64,000 nt of DNA from Fonsecaea monophora. Lineage: Eukaryota > Ascomycota > Eurotiomycetes > Chaetothyriales > Herpotrichiellaceae. The stretch lies in NCBI RefSeq assembly GCF_001642475.1, contig NW_019173988.1, forward strand, positions 1 to 64,000, written 5' to 3'. Under the pieces are notes generated by a model that searched no databases, was not told where the DNA came from, and was given only the letters and a program-made list of their open reading frames with translations. How positions within the stretch are numbered: position 1 is the first letter of the stretch; each line of letters begins with the position of its first letter. Shown here in pieces: positions 22,689-33,344 of this stretch. The position numbers were made by a program, and so were the translations under genes.

Positions 22689-25431
22689 ATGGCACCTATC
22701 CGCGTGGCGGTCTTTGCGACGGTGAGAGCTCCCTGCAGGACTAACCGCGCTGTTTCCCCGCATTGTTGTTGACTATCACTGACGCAAAACGTGATCAGCT
22801 GCTTCTGAACGATGCCTACCTACCAGGTATGTCGAGCAGTATCCCTCTGTCCCAAGTTTTTCTCAAGCTCATACTGTCAATAGGCGCTATGGTCCTGGGC
22901 CATTCATTGAAAGACAAAGGCGCAAAAGCCCCCTTGGTGGCTTTTATTCTGGTCGACAGATTGTCCTCCGATACCATCACTGAGCTGCGAGTCCGTTCCT
23001 CTACCTGAATTTTTCCCTGTACCAGTACTGATAATGCCAGACCGTCTACGACGAGATCGTACCGATACAGGAGATCCAGAATAAAAACCCCTCCAATCTC
23101 TACCTCATGAATCGAGCCGACTTGATATCTACTTTCACAAAGGTCGAGCTTTGGCGGCAGACGCGGTTCAAGAGAATAGTGTACCTGGACGCAGACATGG
23201 TCGCACTCAGGGCTCCGAATGAGCTTCTCACACTTGACACGAACTTCGCTGCAGTACCGGATATCGGCTGGCCCGATTGTTTCAACAGTGGCATGATGGT
23301 GCTGAATCCCAACATGGCCGATTACTATTCTCTCTATGCTTTGGCACAAAGGGGAATCAGCTTCGACGGAGCTGATCAGGGTCTCCTCAACATGCACTTT
23401 CGCGAGTGGGAGAGACTGAGTTTTGTGTACAATTGCACACCAAGCGGCCACTATCAATACGTCCCTGCCTACCGGCACTTCTCAAGTAGTATTGCAGTAG
23501 TGCACTTCATCGGCAAAGACAAACCATGGACGTTGGGTAGAGATAACAAGCTCAATACAGGTGTATACGGCGAGCTACTGGGAATGTGGTGGTCCGTCTA
23601 CGACAGACACTATCGACCAAAGGTACGCCGGATTCTCAAGGGAAGCGAATTGTGGTCCGACTGACTTTTACAGACTGTCACCTACTACGACGCTCAAACT
23701 TTTGATTCCTCGAAAAAAGTGCAAGACTACGTTCGTGGGGAGGAACCTTTGTACGTAGTAGGCTATTCCAGCTACCAGCCAGGACCCGGTCCAGTTTCAC
23801 AACCCCAGCACCAATACCACTATCATCCAGAGCAACATCACCATGAACAACAGCAGGGGCAACAGCACCAATACGACCACCACCACCACCAACAGCAGGA
23901 ACAACATCAGCAACATCAGCATCACGAGCACCAGCACCATCATCCGACATCCGAAAATACTGGACAGATTCCCTTACCTCCGCAGATCCAAGTGTCTCAA
24001 CCCGCATCTGGTCACACAACCTCTATAGAGCTGCCATTGGGCGATGCACCTACTCCTAAAGCCGCATCTGACTTCCACCCTGTCCCCACAGTCGAACAGA
24101 GGCGATTCTCGGCACCACATGCCGAATGGGATCCCGCAAGGTAGGCAAATGCTTGTGCTTTTGCAATGTCGGATGAGTTGCTTATAGTGAACAGAGAGCC
24201 TCCGCCTACACACTCGAAACCAGAGGCTGCCAACTTTCCAACCACGATCTATGACATGTCGAGCGAGACTACGCTCTTCCAACCGCCCTCTCACTATCCG
24301 GAAGCGCCAAAGGATATGTGGTATCAGGTGCCTGAGAAGGTTCCCGAACCCGAGAAGCCGAAACCAATCTTCCCCTGGGAGACAAGGGCACCCAAACCTA
24401 CACGAGTGTTTCCTCAGCCTAGGCAGCCGAGTCCACCACCACCTCCTCCACCGGAACCGGAGGCCATTGTCTCTGAGGAAGTGACGACTCCCTCGGCCGC
24501 GACGGACGACACTGGGGCGACGGAAGAAAGCGTGACCACACCGCCTCAAGCACCAGTTGACCTTTGGGCTTCGTTCCAGCAACGAAGCAATGCATGGGAT
24601 GACATGCCCGAAATAGAGCGCTACGTGCAGGCCATCAGTCAACCTCGAAAAGGCAAGATACAGGTTCTGTATAATACCCTAGGACAACGCTCGCCTCGTA
24701 ATACCAGTGGCGCCACCACTCCAACAGAGAGAGATCGACGACGCCCGAGCATCAAACTAACCGACTTCCCGACCAAGGATGAGCGCCCGAGCTTGCCCGT
24801 GACTCCGGCGCCGATCCGACGACCTACCTTCTGGGGTGAGGAGAAGGAAGAAGAAGGAACTTTGCCGACCGCAGAAGGTGTACCAAAACAAGCAGAATGG
24901 GTGCGTCGATTCTCCCACTACCCTCAACCTGAGTTTCCTGCTGCTTCACATCCCCCATCGCATGATGCGCATCGTGATTTCTATTGGAGATGCCAATATT
25001 GTGGGAAACAGAACCCGATTACAAAGTTGGAACAACTACAATTGTTGCAAAGTGAGGCGTTGTTATCGCCCACAGGGCCACGGGAATTGGCAGAGGTGGC
25101 GGAGCCTCCCGTAAGAAAAATGCCCGAGAGTTCAACCAAGGAAGAGATGGAGAAGGCGGTAATATCACACATATCCCCTACAAAAGTACCAAAACCTCCC
25201 AAACCCATACTAAAGCCCCCTCACTTTGAATTGGGGCAGGATACTGTTGAGCCTGTGGAAAATCCAGTAAGGGGTGGTCCACGAGACAACAATCTGTCTG
25301 GGTCTGTTGGATCTGCGCGAGTGAAAGAGGAATCGATTGATCCACTGTCTAGGCCCGGTACGGATGACAAGGAAGATGGGGGAGTTGCTCAGCGCGAGCC
25401 ACGAGTCGCTGTGGCTGCTACGAAGGCATGA
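22689..25431 (+). CDS. Glycogenin, self-glucosylating glycogen primer (GT8)
   Basis: Glycogenin adds glucose from UDP-glucose to its own Tyr and makes the primer that glycogen synthase extends. Six exons: 22689-22721, 22799-22826, 22884-22990, 23041-23622, 23674-24140, 24195-25431 (817 residues). All introns are short GT-AG and restore a continuous GT8 domain: VAVFATLLLNDAYLPGAMVL, the metal-binding DxD motif in VYLDADMVALR, FNSGMMVLNP and DQGLLNMHF, then VVHFIGKDKPW. After the catalytic domain comes a His/Gln-rich low-complexity segment (encoded ~23815-23945). Next is the conserved fungal block PEAANFP...PSHYPEAPKDMWYQVPE...PKPIFPWE, a glycogen-synthase-binding region. The C-terminal tail is disordered and has an isolated WRCQYCGKQNP Cys pair. 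Assignment is secure. The small second exon (28 nt) is easily missed. Confidence 0.94.
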
Positions 25432-26225
25432 TACTGGAATTCGATGGATAAGAAGGGATGAATGATGAGGAGGTTCCATCAAAAAGGTGGGAACATTTCT
25501 GACAAGTGTTTTGCAGCATGCTTGTTGTCGAGATTGAAAAGCTCTCTGCTTGTTTATGGTCGTCTTGCTTCTGGCGTTTCGGATCTAAGCATGACTTATG
25601 CATGGGAATGGAGCATCTTTGGACGTTTAGTTTGAGGTTGAATGAGCCATTGCCATGGGCTTATGAGTTCTTGTCTAATGTGTATCATTATATTCAACAG
25701 CATGGCATGGCAAGCACATTGATTTTGCTACTGCATTGGGCGGTGTATTGAGCGGTGTCTATGGTGTCTAAGATACATATACTTAATTGACTATTTTGGG
25801 AGGTCCCGTAGCCTGTGTCTGGTTTCGGGCAATTCATCCACGCTTATCAAGAAAAAAAAGGGGGTCATGCAGGAGTTCAGCCTTGGCTTGGCGCCCAGAC
25901 TCGGTCTCCTCAGCCTCACCTCCTTTTCGTTGTCGAGACTCAGTCAGGCCTCCTGAGGTACTACCAGCTTACATTCACTGAGGACTAGAGAGGTCTTCCC
26001 AACCAGTTCATCTAAACATGTCGACTCTTCCTTGAGCTTTCTGAGAATTCCCTGGGCAAATATCTCTAGTTGACGCCCTACAAGAGGTGCTGAGGCCTGG
26101 TCGTTGGACGTGGCTTATTAATGCCACTGCATCGAGTACTCGGTTCCAATTGCGCCCAAGCTAAAAGATTCGGCTTCTCTCCTTTCAACCTTTCCAGTCG
26201 TGGGAAAGAAGCACTATAGACACCC
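25432..26225. other. Intergenic, glycogenin to ferric-reductase-like gene
   Basis: Holds the glycogenin 3' end and the promoter of the next plus-strand gene. An 81-codon open frame at 25506-25751 lacks any recognisable feature. A pyrimidine-rich leader precedes the start at 26226. I looked for the GATA-type ATCWGATAA site of fungal iron repressors and did not see one. Confidence 0.5.
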
Positions 26226-27977
26226 ATGATGGCCTACTTGATGAGTGTCAAACTCTCTGCCACCGAGCTTGAAGAGCGCCGTCGTCAGCTCAATGGTGTT
26301 GGGTTCCGTGCCTGGCTCTCCCCAATCGTCCTCTTGGTCGTCGTCTACCTCTATCGACGCTACTTTCATCCATTGCTCTTCCCGTCGACATCAGCGCTGT
26401 CATCATCTGGCTCTCGGCAGGCGTCGCGAGTGCAGCTTTACCTTCGACGTGCTGTGTGGACCCTGCAGACGACATATATACCTGAATTTGGCCCCCTCTC
26501 TGTTCAACTGCTTGGCTTGATATATGCGGCATGGCTGCTTTATCTCACCTTTCACAACACGGGAAACGACTACATGCACCTAACCAAGGCGTTTGGCCAC
26601 GTGGCAGTCTCTCAACTCCCGATGCATTACCTCTTGTCCCTCAAACATACCACTTATTCACCCATCATGTTGACCACGGGACTGACCCACGAACGCCTCA
26701 ACGCCATTCACCGTATGTTCGGACGCATAGTCCATGTCTTTCTGGCCGCACATGCCGTGCTCTACCTCAGATTCTTCGTCGCAATGGGCTTTCTGCCGAA
26801 GCGGATAAAGGACCCCGACGTCCGGTTGGGCGTCCTGGCGTTTTGGATGTTCAATTTCCTGGGGTTGCTGAGTGTCCCCGTCGTGAGGAGGAACATGTAC
26901 CATGTCTTGTTCTATAGAAGCCATGTGGTGTTGAGCGCCCTTGTGATTCCGGTCTTGTGGGCGCACGTGCCCTATACGCGCTTCTACGTGGCGCAAGTTG
27001 CGGCAATTTGGATTCTTAGCGGGTGGTTGAGGAGGGTCAATGGGGCGACGAATGTGCGAGAGGTGAGATGTGAGGATATAGCTGGCACGCAACTTGTGCG
27101 AGTGACGCTTCTTGTGGACAAGGCTAGTGCATTGGCGCGTGCGGTTCCTGGGCAGCACGTCTACGTTCGTCAGCGGAGGGGTATGATCGGTCCGAAGACG
27201 CCGTTTACGATTGCGAACGTGCAGTCCTCGGCCAGAGGCGAGAAGGAGGCGCAGCTGGTAGAGGTGATAGTCGTGTTCCGGAACATGGGTGGTCCTGGCA
27301 CTTCCTTTCTCGCATCCCTTTCTAAGCGGGAGGCGGCGACGAATGAAGTCCAGATCGAAGGACCCTATGGCGAAGCCAGCGTGTACATGCCCGAGATCCT
27401 CGACTCTGGTCTCGACAACGATTCGGTCCTTCTCGTGGCTGGTGGGATAGGCGCCACGTACATCTTGCCGATATACACGGCTCTGTTGCAGTCACGACGG
27501 CGTCGTCGACGTCGAGCAGATGGAACACGGGGAGGGGAAGCAGAAGAACGCATCAAAATGGTGTGGCTGGTCAAATCCCTCGCCGATGCACAATGGGGCA
27601 TTGAGCTGCTCGTGCGGTGTCTTGCAGAGGAAATCTCGCTCGATGTGGACGTTTACATCACGACCGTTTCTTCATCCTCGTTGTCTCCCGAAGGACTCGA
27701 TCTGTCCAGTGCCTCCTCTCTGGCCTCGCTGAAGAAACGAGGTCTCAAAATCCACCAGCTCGGCCACCGTCCGGCTCTTGACCCCGTTGTCGACGACATC
27801 TTTTCCTCCTCGAACATTGACCGCGACCCCCCGACTCGGGTCCATGGAGTCACCGTGTTCGTGTGCGGCCCGCGCCGTCTGTCCGGCGATCTGAGGGCGC
27901 TTCTTGGTCGTCGTGTCGTCAGCGAGGAGAGACGGGTCAGGTGGTTCGAGGAGGTCTTTGGGTTTGGTGGGAGTTGA
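26226..27977 (+). CDS. Ferric-reductase-like transmembrane flavocytochrome (Aim14/Fre type)
   Basis: Members carry electrons from NADPH through FAD and two hemes across a membrane, to reduce Fe3+ or Cu2+ or to make superoxide. One exon of 583 residues, close to the length of yeast Aim14/Yno1 and shorter than secreted Fre proteins; no signal peptide is evident. The six-or-so helix membrane core holds two His pairs with 14-residue spacing, His162/His176 (HRMFGRIVHVFLAAHA) and His233/His247 (SHVVLSALVIPVLWAH), as expected for bis-heme ligation. The cytosolic part has an FAD-binding barrel (PGQHVYVRQ, then KTPFTIAN in place of HPFS) and an NAD(P) domain (VLLVAGGIGATYILP). It ends with a CGP motif (VFVCGPRRLSGD). 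Whether it reduces metals or oxygen cannot be told from sequence. Confidence 0.87.
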   Translation: MMAYLMSVKLSATELEERRRQLNGVGFRAWLSPIVLLVVVYLYRRYFHPLLFPSTSALSSSGSRQASRVQLYLRRAVWTLQTTYIPEFGPLSVQLLGLIYAAWLLYLTFHNTGNDYMHLTKAFGHVAVSQLPMHYLLSLKHTTYSPIMLTTGLTHERLNAIHRMFGRIVHVFLAAHAVLYLRFFVAMGFLPKRIKDPDVRLGVLAFWMFNFLGLLSVPVVRRNMYHVLFYRSHVVLSALVIPVLWAHVPYTRFYVAQVAAIWILSGWLRRVNGATNVREVRCEDIAGTQLVRVTLLVDKASALARAVPGQHVYVRQRRGMIGPKTPFTIANVQSSARGEKEAQLVEVIVVFRNMGGPGTSFLASLSKREAATNEVQIEGPYGEASVYMPEILDSGLDNDSVLLVAGGIGATYILPIYTALLQSRRRRRRRADGTRGGEAEERIKMVWLVKSLADAQWGIELLVRCLAEEISLDVDVYITTVSSSSLSPEGLDLSSASSLASLKKRGLKIHQLGHRPALDPVVDDIFSSSNIDRDPPTRVHGVTVFVCGPRRLSGDLRALLGRRVVSEERRVRWFEEVFGFGGS

Positions 27978-28919
27978 GAGCGGGCGGTGTTGTTTGTCTA
28001 TTGTTGATATCTAGGGTATAATAACGTGGTAGTCGAGTGCGTACTATGTACTATGGAAGTTTTCAGGTAGAGGTATTTCTTGATTGTCTAGGTAGCATTC
28101 CATCCGGTCACCTCTGATCTGATCTAATCTGGCCATCTAGCCATCTAGCCAGTTTATCGTCTTTCCTCTCTCCGTCCATTATCAAGTATCCGTTAGATCA
28201 TGTCTCTCTTTCTATTTTTCTTTTTTTTTTTCTGGACACTATTCATGTCCTCCATCCTCTCTTAGATATAACACCTTATTTCCGCTTTGTTAGAAACGTG
28301 CTTGTTACCAGATCGTCTTGTCATCTGTCTTTCAGGTTTATTATTGCCCCGGACGGATCTGTGTTGTAAATGACCCCTTTTCTTCGGCTTCGCTCTCTTA
28401 AATCGACTCCCAACTCTCAACTCTCAACTCAGTCTATCTCAGCTGGGCTTAGGATAGAATAGGATAGAGGATAGAATAGTAAACAGCATAGTAAACAGCA
28501 CAGCACGAAACTCTAAACGGATTGTCATCAACCTTGAGATGAGAGGGACAGTCAAACAGGGAAAATAAGAAATCTCACACACGCAAACCGTCATGGATCA
28601 TGTCCTATCTGTGTCTGTGAGTGATGTGAGTTAGTGATCGTAACTATGATTATGTTTGTAACTGCTGTTTGCTGTTTTCCGTCTACTGTCCTTTTCTCCC
28701 TTCCTACTCCCTGTTTTCTGGGTTTCTGGTCTGGAAAGGAGTACGTTTCTCTCCCTGTGTCTTTTTCTGCATTCATTCCCTCGACACGCACAGACACCCA
28801 ATCCCAATCTATCATCTATCCCATATCCACGCGGCGGGTAGATAGATAGATATCATAGATATCATCCTTGGACCCTGCAGGGCCTCTCTCAGGGCGATAA
28901 CCCATCCTCGTGCCTCAGC
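27978..28919. other. Intergenic with short repeats
   Basis: No gene recognised in ~940 bp. It holds several short tandem words: CATCTAGC near 28132-28150, AGGATAGAAT and AGTAAACAGCA duplications near 28450-28502, a T run near 28222-28232, and GATAGATAGATATCATAGATATCAT just before the next gene (28838-28862). It should contain the ferric-reductase-like 3' UTR and the promoter of the next gene. Confidence 0.5.
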
Positions 28920-29185
28920 ATGGCACCACTCCGAGTCTGCGCCACAGCAAAAATCCTTGTGCTCGGACTGGCTCTGGTTTCTGCTCTGCCACCAGTCTCG
29001 GTCTCAGTCTCGGGCGCTCCTGTCCATTACAGACACGATCATCAACATCGACGTCTGCATGGAAGTGCCGTCCTTGAAAACGAGCACTGGCGAATCGGGA
29101 CTTCAAGCACGGTGTTGGTCGAGGCCACGGCCACGGCCACCCCCAACCCTCGCGCCGTGCCCGAAGACGATCTCCCGAGCGTGAA

Positions 29186-29216
<31 letters not shown>

Positions 29217-29741
29217 TTCGTGTATTATCCGATCGCAACACCTTATTTCCCAAATTTGCTTCACGTGGAGGCGGGAGATGAGCTGCCCGCAGAGGTCTTT
29301 GCGAGGATTTCCGACCGCGCTCGTGCTCTAGGTCGCAGCTCTGCATACCCACCAAACAACCCCGTCAAAGTAGCCACGGGTTTGTTCGAGCATCTGGCAT
29401 CTCGACGCAGTCCCCGTGGCGACGGCGAGAGCATCTCTTCACAACCGTACCTGCTGAACAAAAAGTCGATCTCTCCCCCTTCCAGAGTCTCCAACTCGGC
29501 CATTGTCCTCTTCCTTGGTGCGGTCGGCTTCTTCTTCGTCTCTCTCGTCTGGAATCTGTACATCCGCCACGGCTGGACCCGGGACAAGGCCAACCAGATA
29601 GACGTGGGCGCGGCGGGAGCCATGCGACTGACATCACTGACAGGAGAACGTCGGCGTGGTGGCACAGCCAAGGCTCGTCGCAGTCCCGGCGGATGGTTAC
29701 GGGCAGCCAACGCGGCGTCTCCACCTGTGTTTGTCGTGTGA
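28920..29741 (+). CDS. Predicted single-pass membrane protein with signal peptide, function unknown
   Basis: I do not recognise a family. The 273-residue frame looks like a real gene because it has an ordered architecture. There is an N-terminal signal peptide (~8-33, ending near VSVSGAPV). A luminal or extracellular region of ~160 residues follows, with a His/Arg-rich patch and a run of nine Thr (encoded by nine ACG units at 29187-29213) that could be O-mannosylated. One strong transmembrane helix (~196-216, AIVLFLGAVGFFFVSLVWNLYI) follows. A basic cytoplasmic tail of ~55 residues comes last, which fits a type I topology. No catalytic motif is seen. An overlapping minus-strand frame (28915-29355) is a shadow of this codon pattern. 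Confidence that it is coding is moderate. Confidence 0.55.
29187..29213 (+). repeat. ACG trinucleotide microsatellite, nine units
   Basis: Nine perfect ACG units lie in frame in the predicted membrane protein and encode nine Thr. Length change by slippage would keep the frame and change only the Thr tract. Confidence 0.9.
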
Positions 29742-30688
29742 GCATTCTTTTGAGCGGCTTTGACGGGGCACTTGTATAGAGGCCTTCCTTCGGACCGCCA
29801 GAGTGTATCTTACAACGGAAGTTGACCCGAGCGATCTTGATCGATCGATAAAAGGGCGAGATGGTCGTCGTTTGGCAGAAGATATCAGGGACACCTTAGC
29901 ATTTCGGTGGCTGGGAAGCTGACAGTAATGGAACGCTTGTTCTGATGAAATGTGTTCATAAACATCTGAAGGCCTTCGTGATATCTCTCTGATTCCGATG
30001 GTGCGTAATGCAGTGTATTTTGCTGAGAATCGTCCTGCCCAGGGGGTTTTCATGCCACACATGTCCGTCTGTACTTCAACAACAACCTGAATCATAAAGC
30101 GACCACTTTGGATATGCCGCTTGACATGTGATGCGATGTATTGCACCAGCGCTGCAAAGATGGAGAAGAGGGCGCGTCTTGTCACTGACATATCTAGCAA
30201 GCTATCCTTCGTAGCTCTCACCCTTGCCTGTCATGTCAAACGCATTGGTCGCTTCGGTGACTGTGCCTCTCCCAAGGTGAAAACAAAGGAGAAAGTGATA
30301 TTTGGTGACATATGGAGCAAACAGAAGGGAGATTCCAAGGTACGGACAGACCGGCCCGAGTCAACTGTAGCGAAAGGTAATCTGTCGTGATAGGCATTCT
30401 TCCCTCGGGCCTGTGACGAGCCGCAAGTCTCTGTGAAGACAGATTGCACTCGTTGATGGTTTGGATAGGGAGACATGTAAAGTGATGCTTTGAGGTCCAT
30501 AAAATGTCTTCTTCAGCGGCGAGCTCAAACATCTTTTTTGCCTTCGTTCACAAATTGATACCCAGTAAAAAACATATCTGAGCATCCACTTCTCAACCCT
30601 CTAATCCATCTCTCGGCAGGCAGGCACGGCTGAAGATATCTCAATTCGGTTGGTCAACCGCCTCATCTGGGAATCTAGAAGAGCAACA

Positions 30689-30874
30689 ATGGACGTATTG
30701 GTGATCCTTGCCATTGTCATTGGCGTCATTTGGGCCGTCGGTCTCATAGTGTTTACATGGGCATCCTGGCAGGAGAGGCAAGGACTGGTCCACAGATTGC
30801 AGGGAGAGCGAAACAGTAACGTCCGCTCGGGCTTCGAACCGCTTCTTCGTGTCGAAGGACCTTTGGAGTGGTAG
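30689..30874 (+). CDS. Possible small membrane protein (61 aa)
   Basis: A 61-residue frame begins MDVLVILAIVIGVIWAVG. It consists of one strong N-terminal hydrophobic helix (~3-25) followed by a short charged tail (QERQGLVHRLQGERN) and an ending of RVEGPLEW. No family recognised and no clear upstream promoter. It is listed because the hydrophobic segment followed by a polar tail is more ordered than chance frames nearby. It may still be noise in a gene-poor region. Confidence 0.22.
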   Translation: MDVLVILAIVIGVIWAVGLIVFTWASWQERQGLVHRLQGERNSNVRSGFEPLLRVEGPLEW

Positions 30875-31206
30875 GAGTGAAGGCTGCCGCGTCCCTTGTT
30901 AGCCACTTATCGAACGCTGTGGTGAGCATCAAACAGGTGACCTGAATACAACACTGTTACTGATCAGACGTAGCCGTTTGCAGGGCTAGTGAAAGCGAGT
31001 GCTCCAGGGGATTTATATCTATTTTGGACATGTCAGTTCCCGTAAAGACCACAGCTACACATTGCCCCGATGGCGACATCATCAGACATCCACGACATCA
31101 TAACAAACACCACCGATTTGACCTCAGCACACCTCTCTCGACGCGAGATCAACGCAAACGGTTGTATTAACATCATCAACCATCTCGGGGGTTGCAAGAC
31201 GGAGCC

Positions 31207-31383
31207 ATGGTTTCAAGCCTAGCGCGGGGACTGACGTTAGTACTCTTCATCTTCATCTTCATCTTCCGGGCCATCGCAATGGTACAAACTCAACCCGAAC
31301 AGTCCATTCAGGAGGTTTCTTCAGCGAAGGAGGGCTGGCACGACTGTGTCAGACCCTGGCAGGCTAGCAAATCACCAGGGTAG
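31207..31383 (+). CDS. Possible short secreted peptide (58 aa)
   Basis: This frame opens with MVSSLARGLTLVLFIFIFIF, a signal-peptide-like stretch partly made by a CTTCAT microsatellite (31243-31266), and then encodes about 35 polar residues with a single Cys. No family recognised. The hydrophobic segment may be a by-product of the repeat, so this is weak. Confidence 0.15.
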   Translation: MVSSLARGLTLVLFIFIFIFRAIAMVQTQPEQSIQEVSSAKEGWHDCVRPWQASKSPG

Positions 31384-32580
31384 ACTGTGAGGCGCTGATG
31401 GCGAGCATATTGAATCTCTGACCCTTTGCTTCCAGTCACGAAGTCGATATGATTGAGAGACCGGTTGATGGCTAGCACCAAGATCTACTGCAGATTAGCT
31501 TACCAATAACGGTGCCATAAAGCTCAGCGCCAATGGCGAGACATCTTGAGCTAGCATGGACTTGATGCTAATCTGGTGGAATCCCCATAGACGTGTCAGG
31601 ATAGCCACAAGTGGTACAGGACTGAGACTCTTTTACTGAAAGTGCTTCTGATCTTCGAAGCAGCTCAAGGGAAATTTCTCCAGCAGGTCTTTCCGGCAAA
31701 CCCTTGCGTGCTCCGTGGAGTGTAAATGGCAATGTAGAAAGGCAAAAATGCCATCAAAGGGATTTCCTGGTGGGTGTGATCCGTCCCTTTGGTCGACTGG
31801 CGGACTGTCGTAGGATCGACATACCCACTGACCAGCTACACGGTCCTCGAATCAGAGATCCTTGGGAAGGGAGGATTCATAGCGGCTTAGGCAGGGGCAG
31901 CCCTACAACATGCCCTCGGCCGTTGACTACTGTGTAAGTCTTCTAGAGGCTTTCCTCCGACTTCTCTGGCACCTCTGGCTGGCTGCGGCCGGAAGCAGTG
32001 GTGGCGACTTTTGCAATATTAGCCGCTGAAACTTTCCACAGCCAAGGAGTCGGGTAGCTTTGGCTTTGGACGATTGGTCACGCCGACGAAGACCTTCGGC
32101 CTCGAAATGAAGATCTTCGAAGGGGCTCAATTCAGCCTGCCAGCTCGACATATCTTGTGCAAGAGACTGCCACCGTCCAACCCTGACGGGGTTGCAGGTG
32201 TGACGCATACGAGTCTCGGTCGACCACGCGGTAGCTTAGCAGCCAATTGTTTCGCCTGCCCCAAGATCCTCCTGGGGATCTCTGTTCCTTGAAGATAGAG
32301 AAGACGGCCTGAGAGCTTGGGATCCATTAGAAGGCCCAGAACCCGTAGAGCTAGGGTATAGCAGCGAAGATCTTTTGGGGATGTGTATGAAATGTGCGCA
32401 AATGTGGTCCTGGGAGGATGATGATCGGCGGGTTGACGAGGGCTCGTTGGATGGTCATCTGGTCTAGGTCCGCAGGGGGATGGAAAGTCTAGGAGTTTCC
32501 AAGGTGCATAGCGAGTAATGAGGATACTTACTGTACGTGCTTGGATGAAGCAGTGGTGGACAGCATGATGATGGGAAAGT

Positions 32581-32658
32581 TGAAGCGCAGTCTTGTCTGA
32601 AGCGCAGTCTTGTCTGAAGCGCAGTCTTGTCTGAAGCGCAGTCTTGTCTGAAGCGCAG
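32581..32658. repeat. Tandem repeat, 17-bp unit, 4 full copies plus a partial
   Basis: The unit TGAAGCGCAGTCTTGTC occurs four times without change from 32581 to 32648. A partial fifth copy (TGAAGCGCAG) reaches 32658. A truncated earlier copy may precede it. It lies in the gene-poor stretch. The lack of any mismatch suggests recent expansion. Confidence 0.95.
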
Positions 32659-33344
32659 CCTGGGAGGCTAAACACTTGCCCCTCCACTGCAAAACCCGCC
32701 CCTCATCCGCCTCCCCCTCCCCAATACTGTCCCACGCACACCACGGTAGCACAGCATCTGCTTGACAGTGGTGACGGTAAGCTGCCTAAGCTGCCCTTCC
32801 TGGGTGCTTCCGCGTGTCTCCCTTGTCCATCATTGCTGTATCGAGTCGTCCATCGTGATGCCTTCTTCCCCCCTGCGCTCCAACACGCGACTTGTCTGCA
32901 GCTATTGGAGCTACGTCTGTGTTCCCCTGAATTATTTGTGCACAGACTGGCGTACTGAAGCATGCAACCAGTCTGTCTGTCCGAGAATAATGGGCTGATC
33001 ATGCTGGCGTTCCCCAAGGATGGGAAAGATCACACCTCGGCATTCCTCGTTGCTTATCATCAGGCAGGCGCCTTGCTGAATGTGAACGTTGATGCGTGAA
33101 ATCGAATGTTTGATGCTGATGCCTTCCTGAGCAGTCACGGGTTTCATCTGTTTTCTTTGTCTCCCTTCAGAGCCAGTCTCACCAGAACCAGACTTGACCC
33201 CAGACCATCTCGGATTCTACATACCCTCGCGGCTGTACCAGACTGCGGACCCTCCTTAATTCGCCGACTTGCCTTGGCTTATTGAACAGTTGACCGCTTT
33301 CAGCACCTCATGAACCGGCCTTGCTCTACAGAGCACCCTTCACC

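Larger units (their letters stand above)
29742..33344. other. Gene-poor 3.6-kb region
   Basis: I find no convincing gene. Two short frames deserve mention: 30689-30874 and 31207-31383 (listed separately). Longer frames, such as the minus-strand frame at 32127-32687, run through the tandem repeat and match nothing I know. No transposase, reverse transcriptase or terminal repeats are seen. The right end should hold the promoter of the hydrolase gene at 33345. Confidence 0.5.

Noticed and set aside
26226..27977. Possible iron-uptake or siderophore cluster around the reductase
   Set aside because: No ferroxidase, permease, NRPS or siderophore transporter lies nearby, and no SreA-type GATA site was seen.
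28915..29355. 146-codon minus-strand frame antisense to the predicted membrane protein
   Set aside because: Poly-Ser from the complementary CGT repeat and Arg-rich sequence without signal, helix or motif; the plus-strand frame has an ordered architecture.
32127..32687. 186-codon minus-strand frame
   Set aside because: Part of it is the 17-bp repeat read in frame, and the remainder shows no family signature. I could not exclude a decayed gene.
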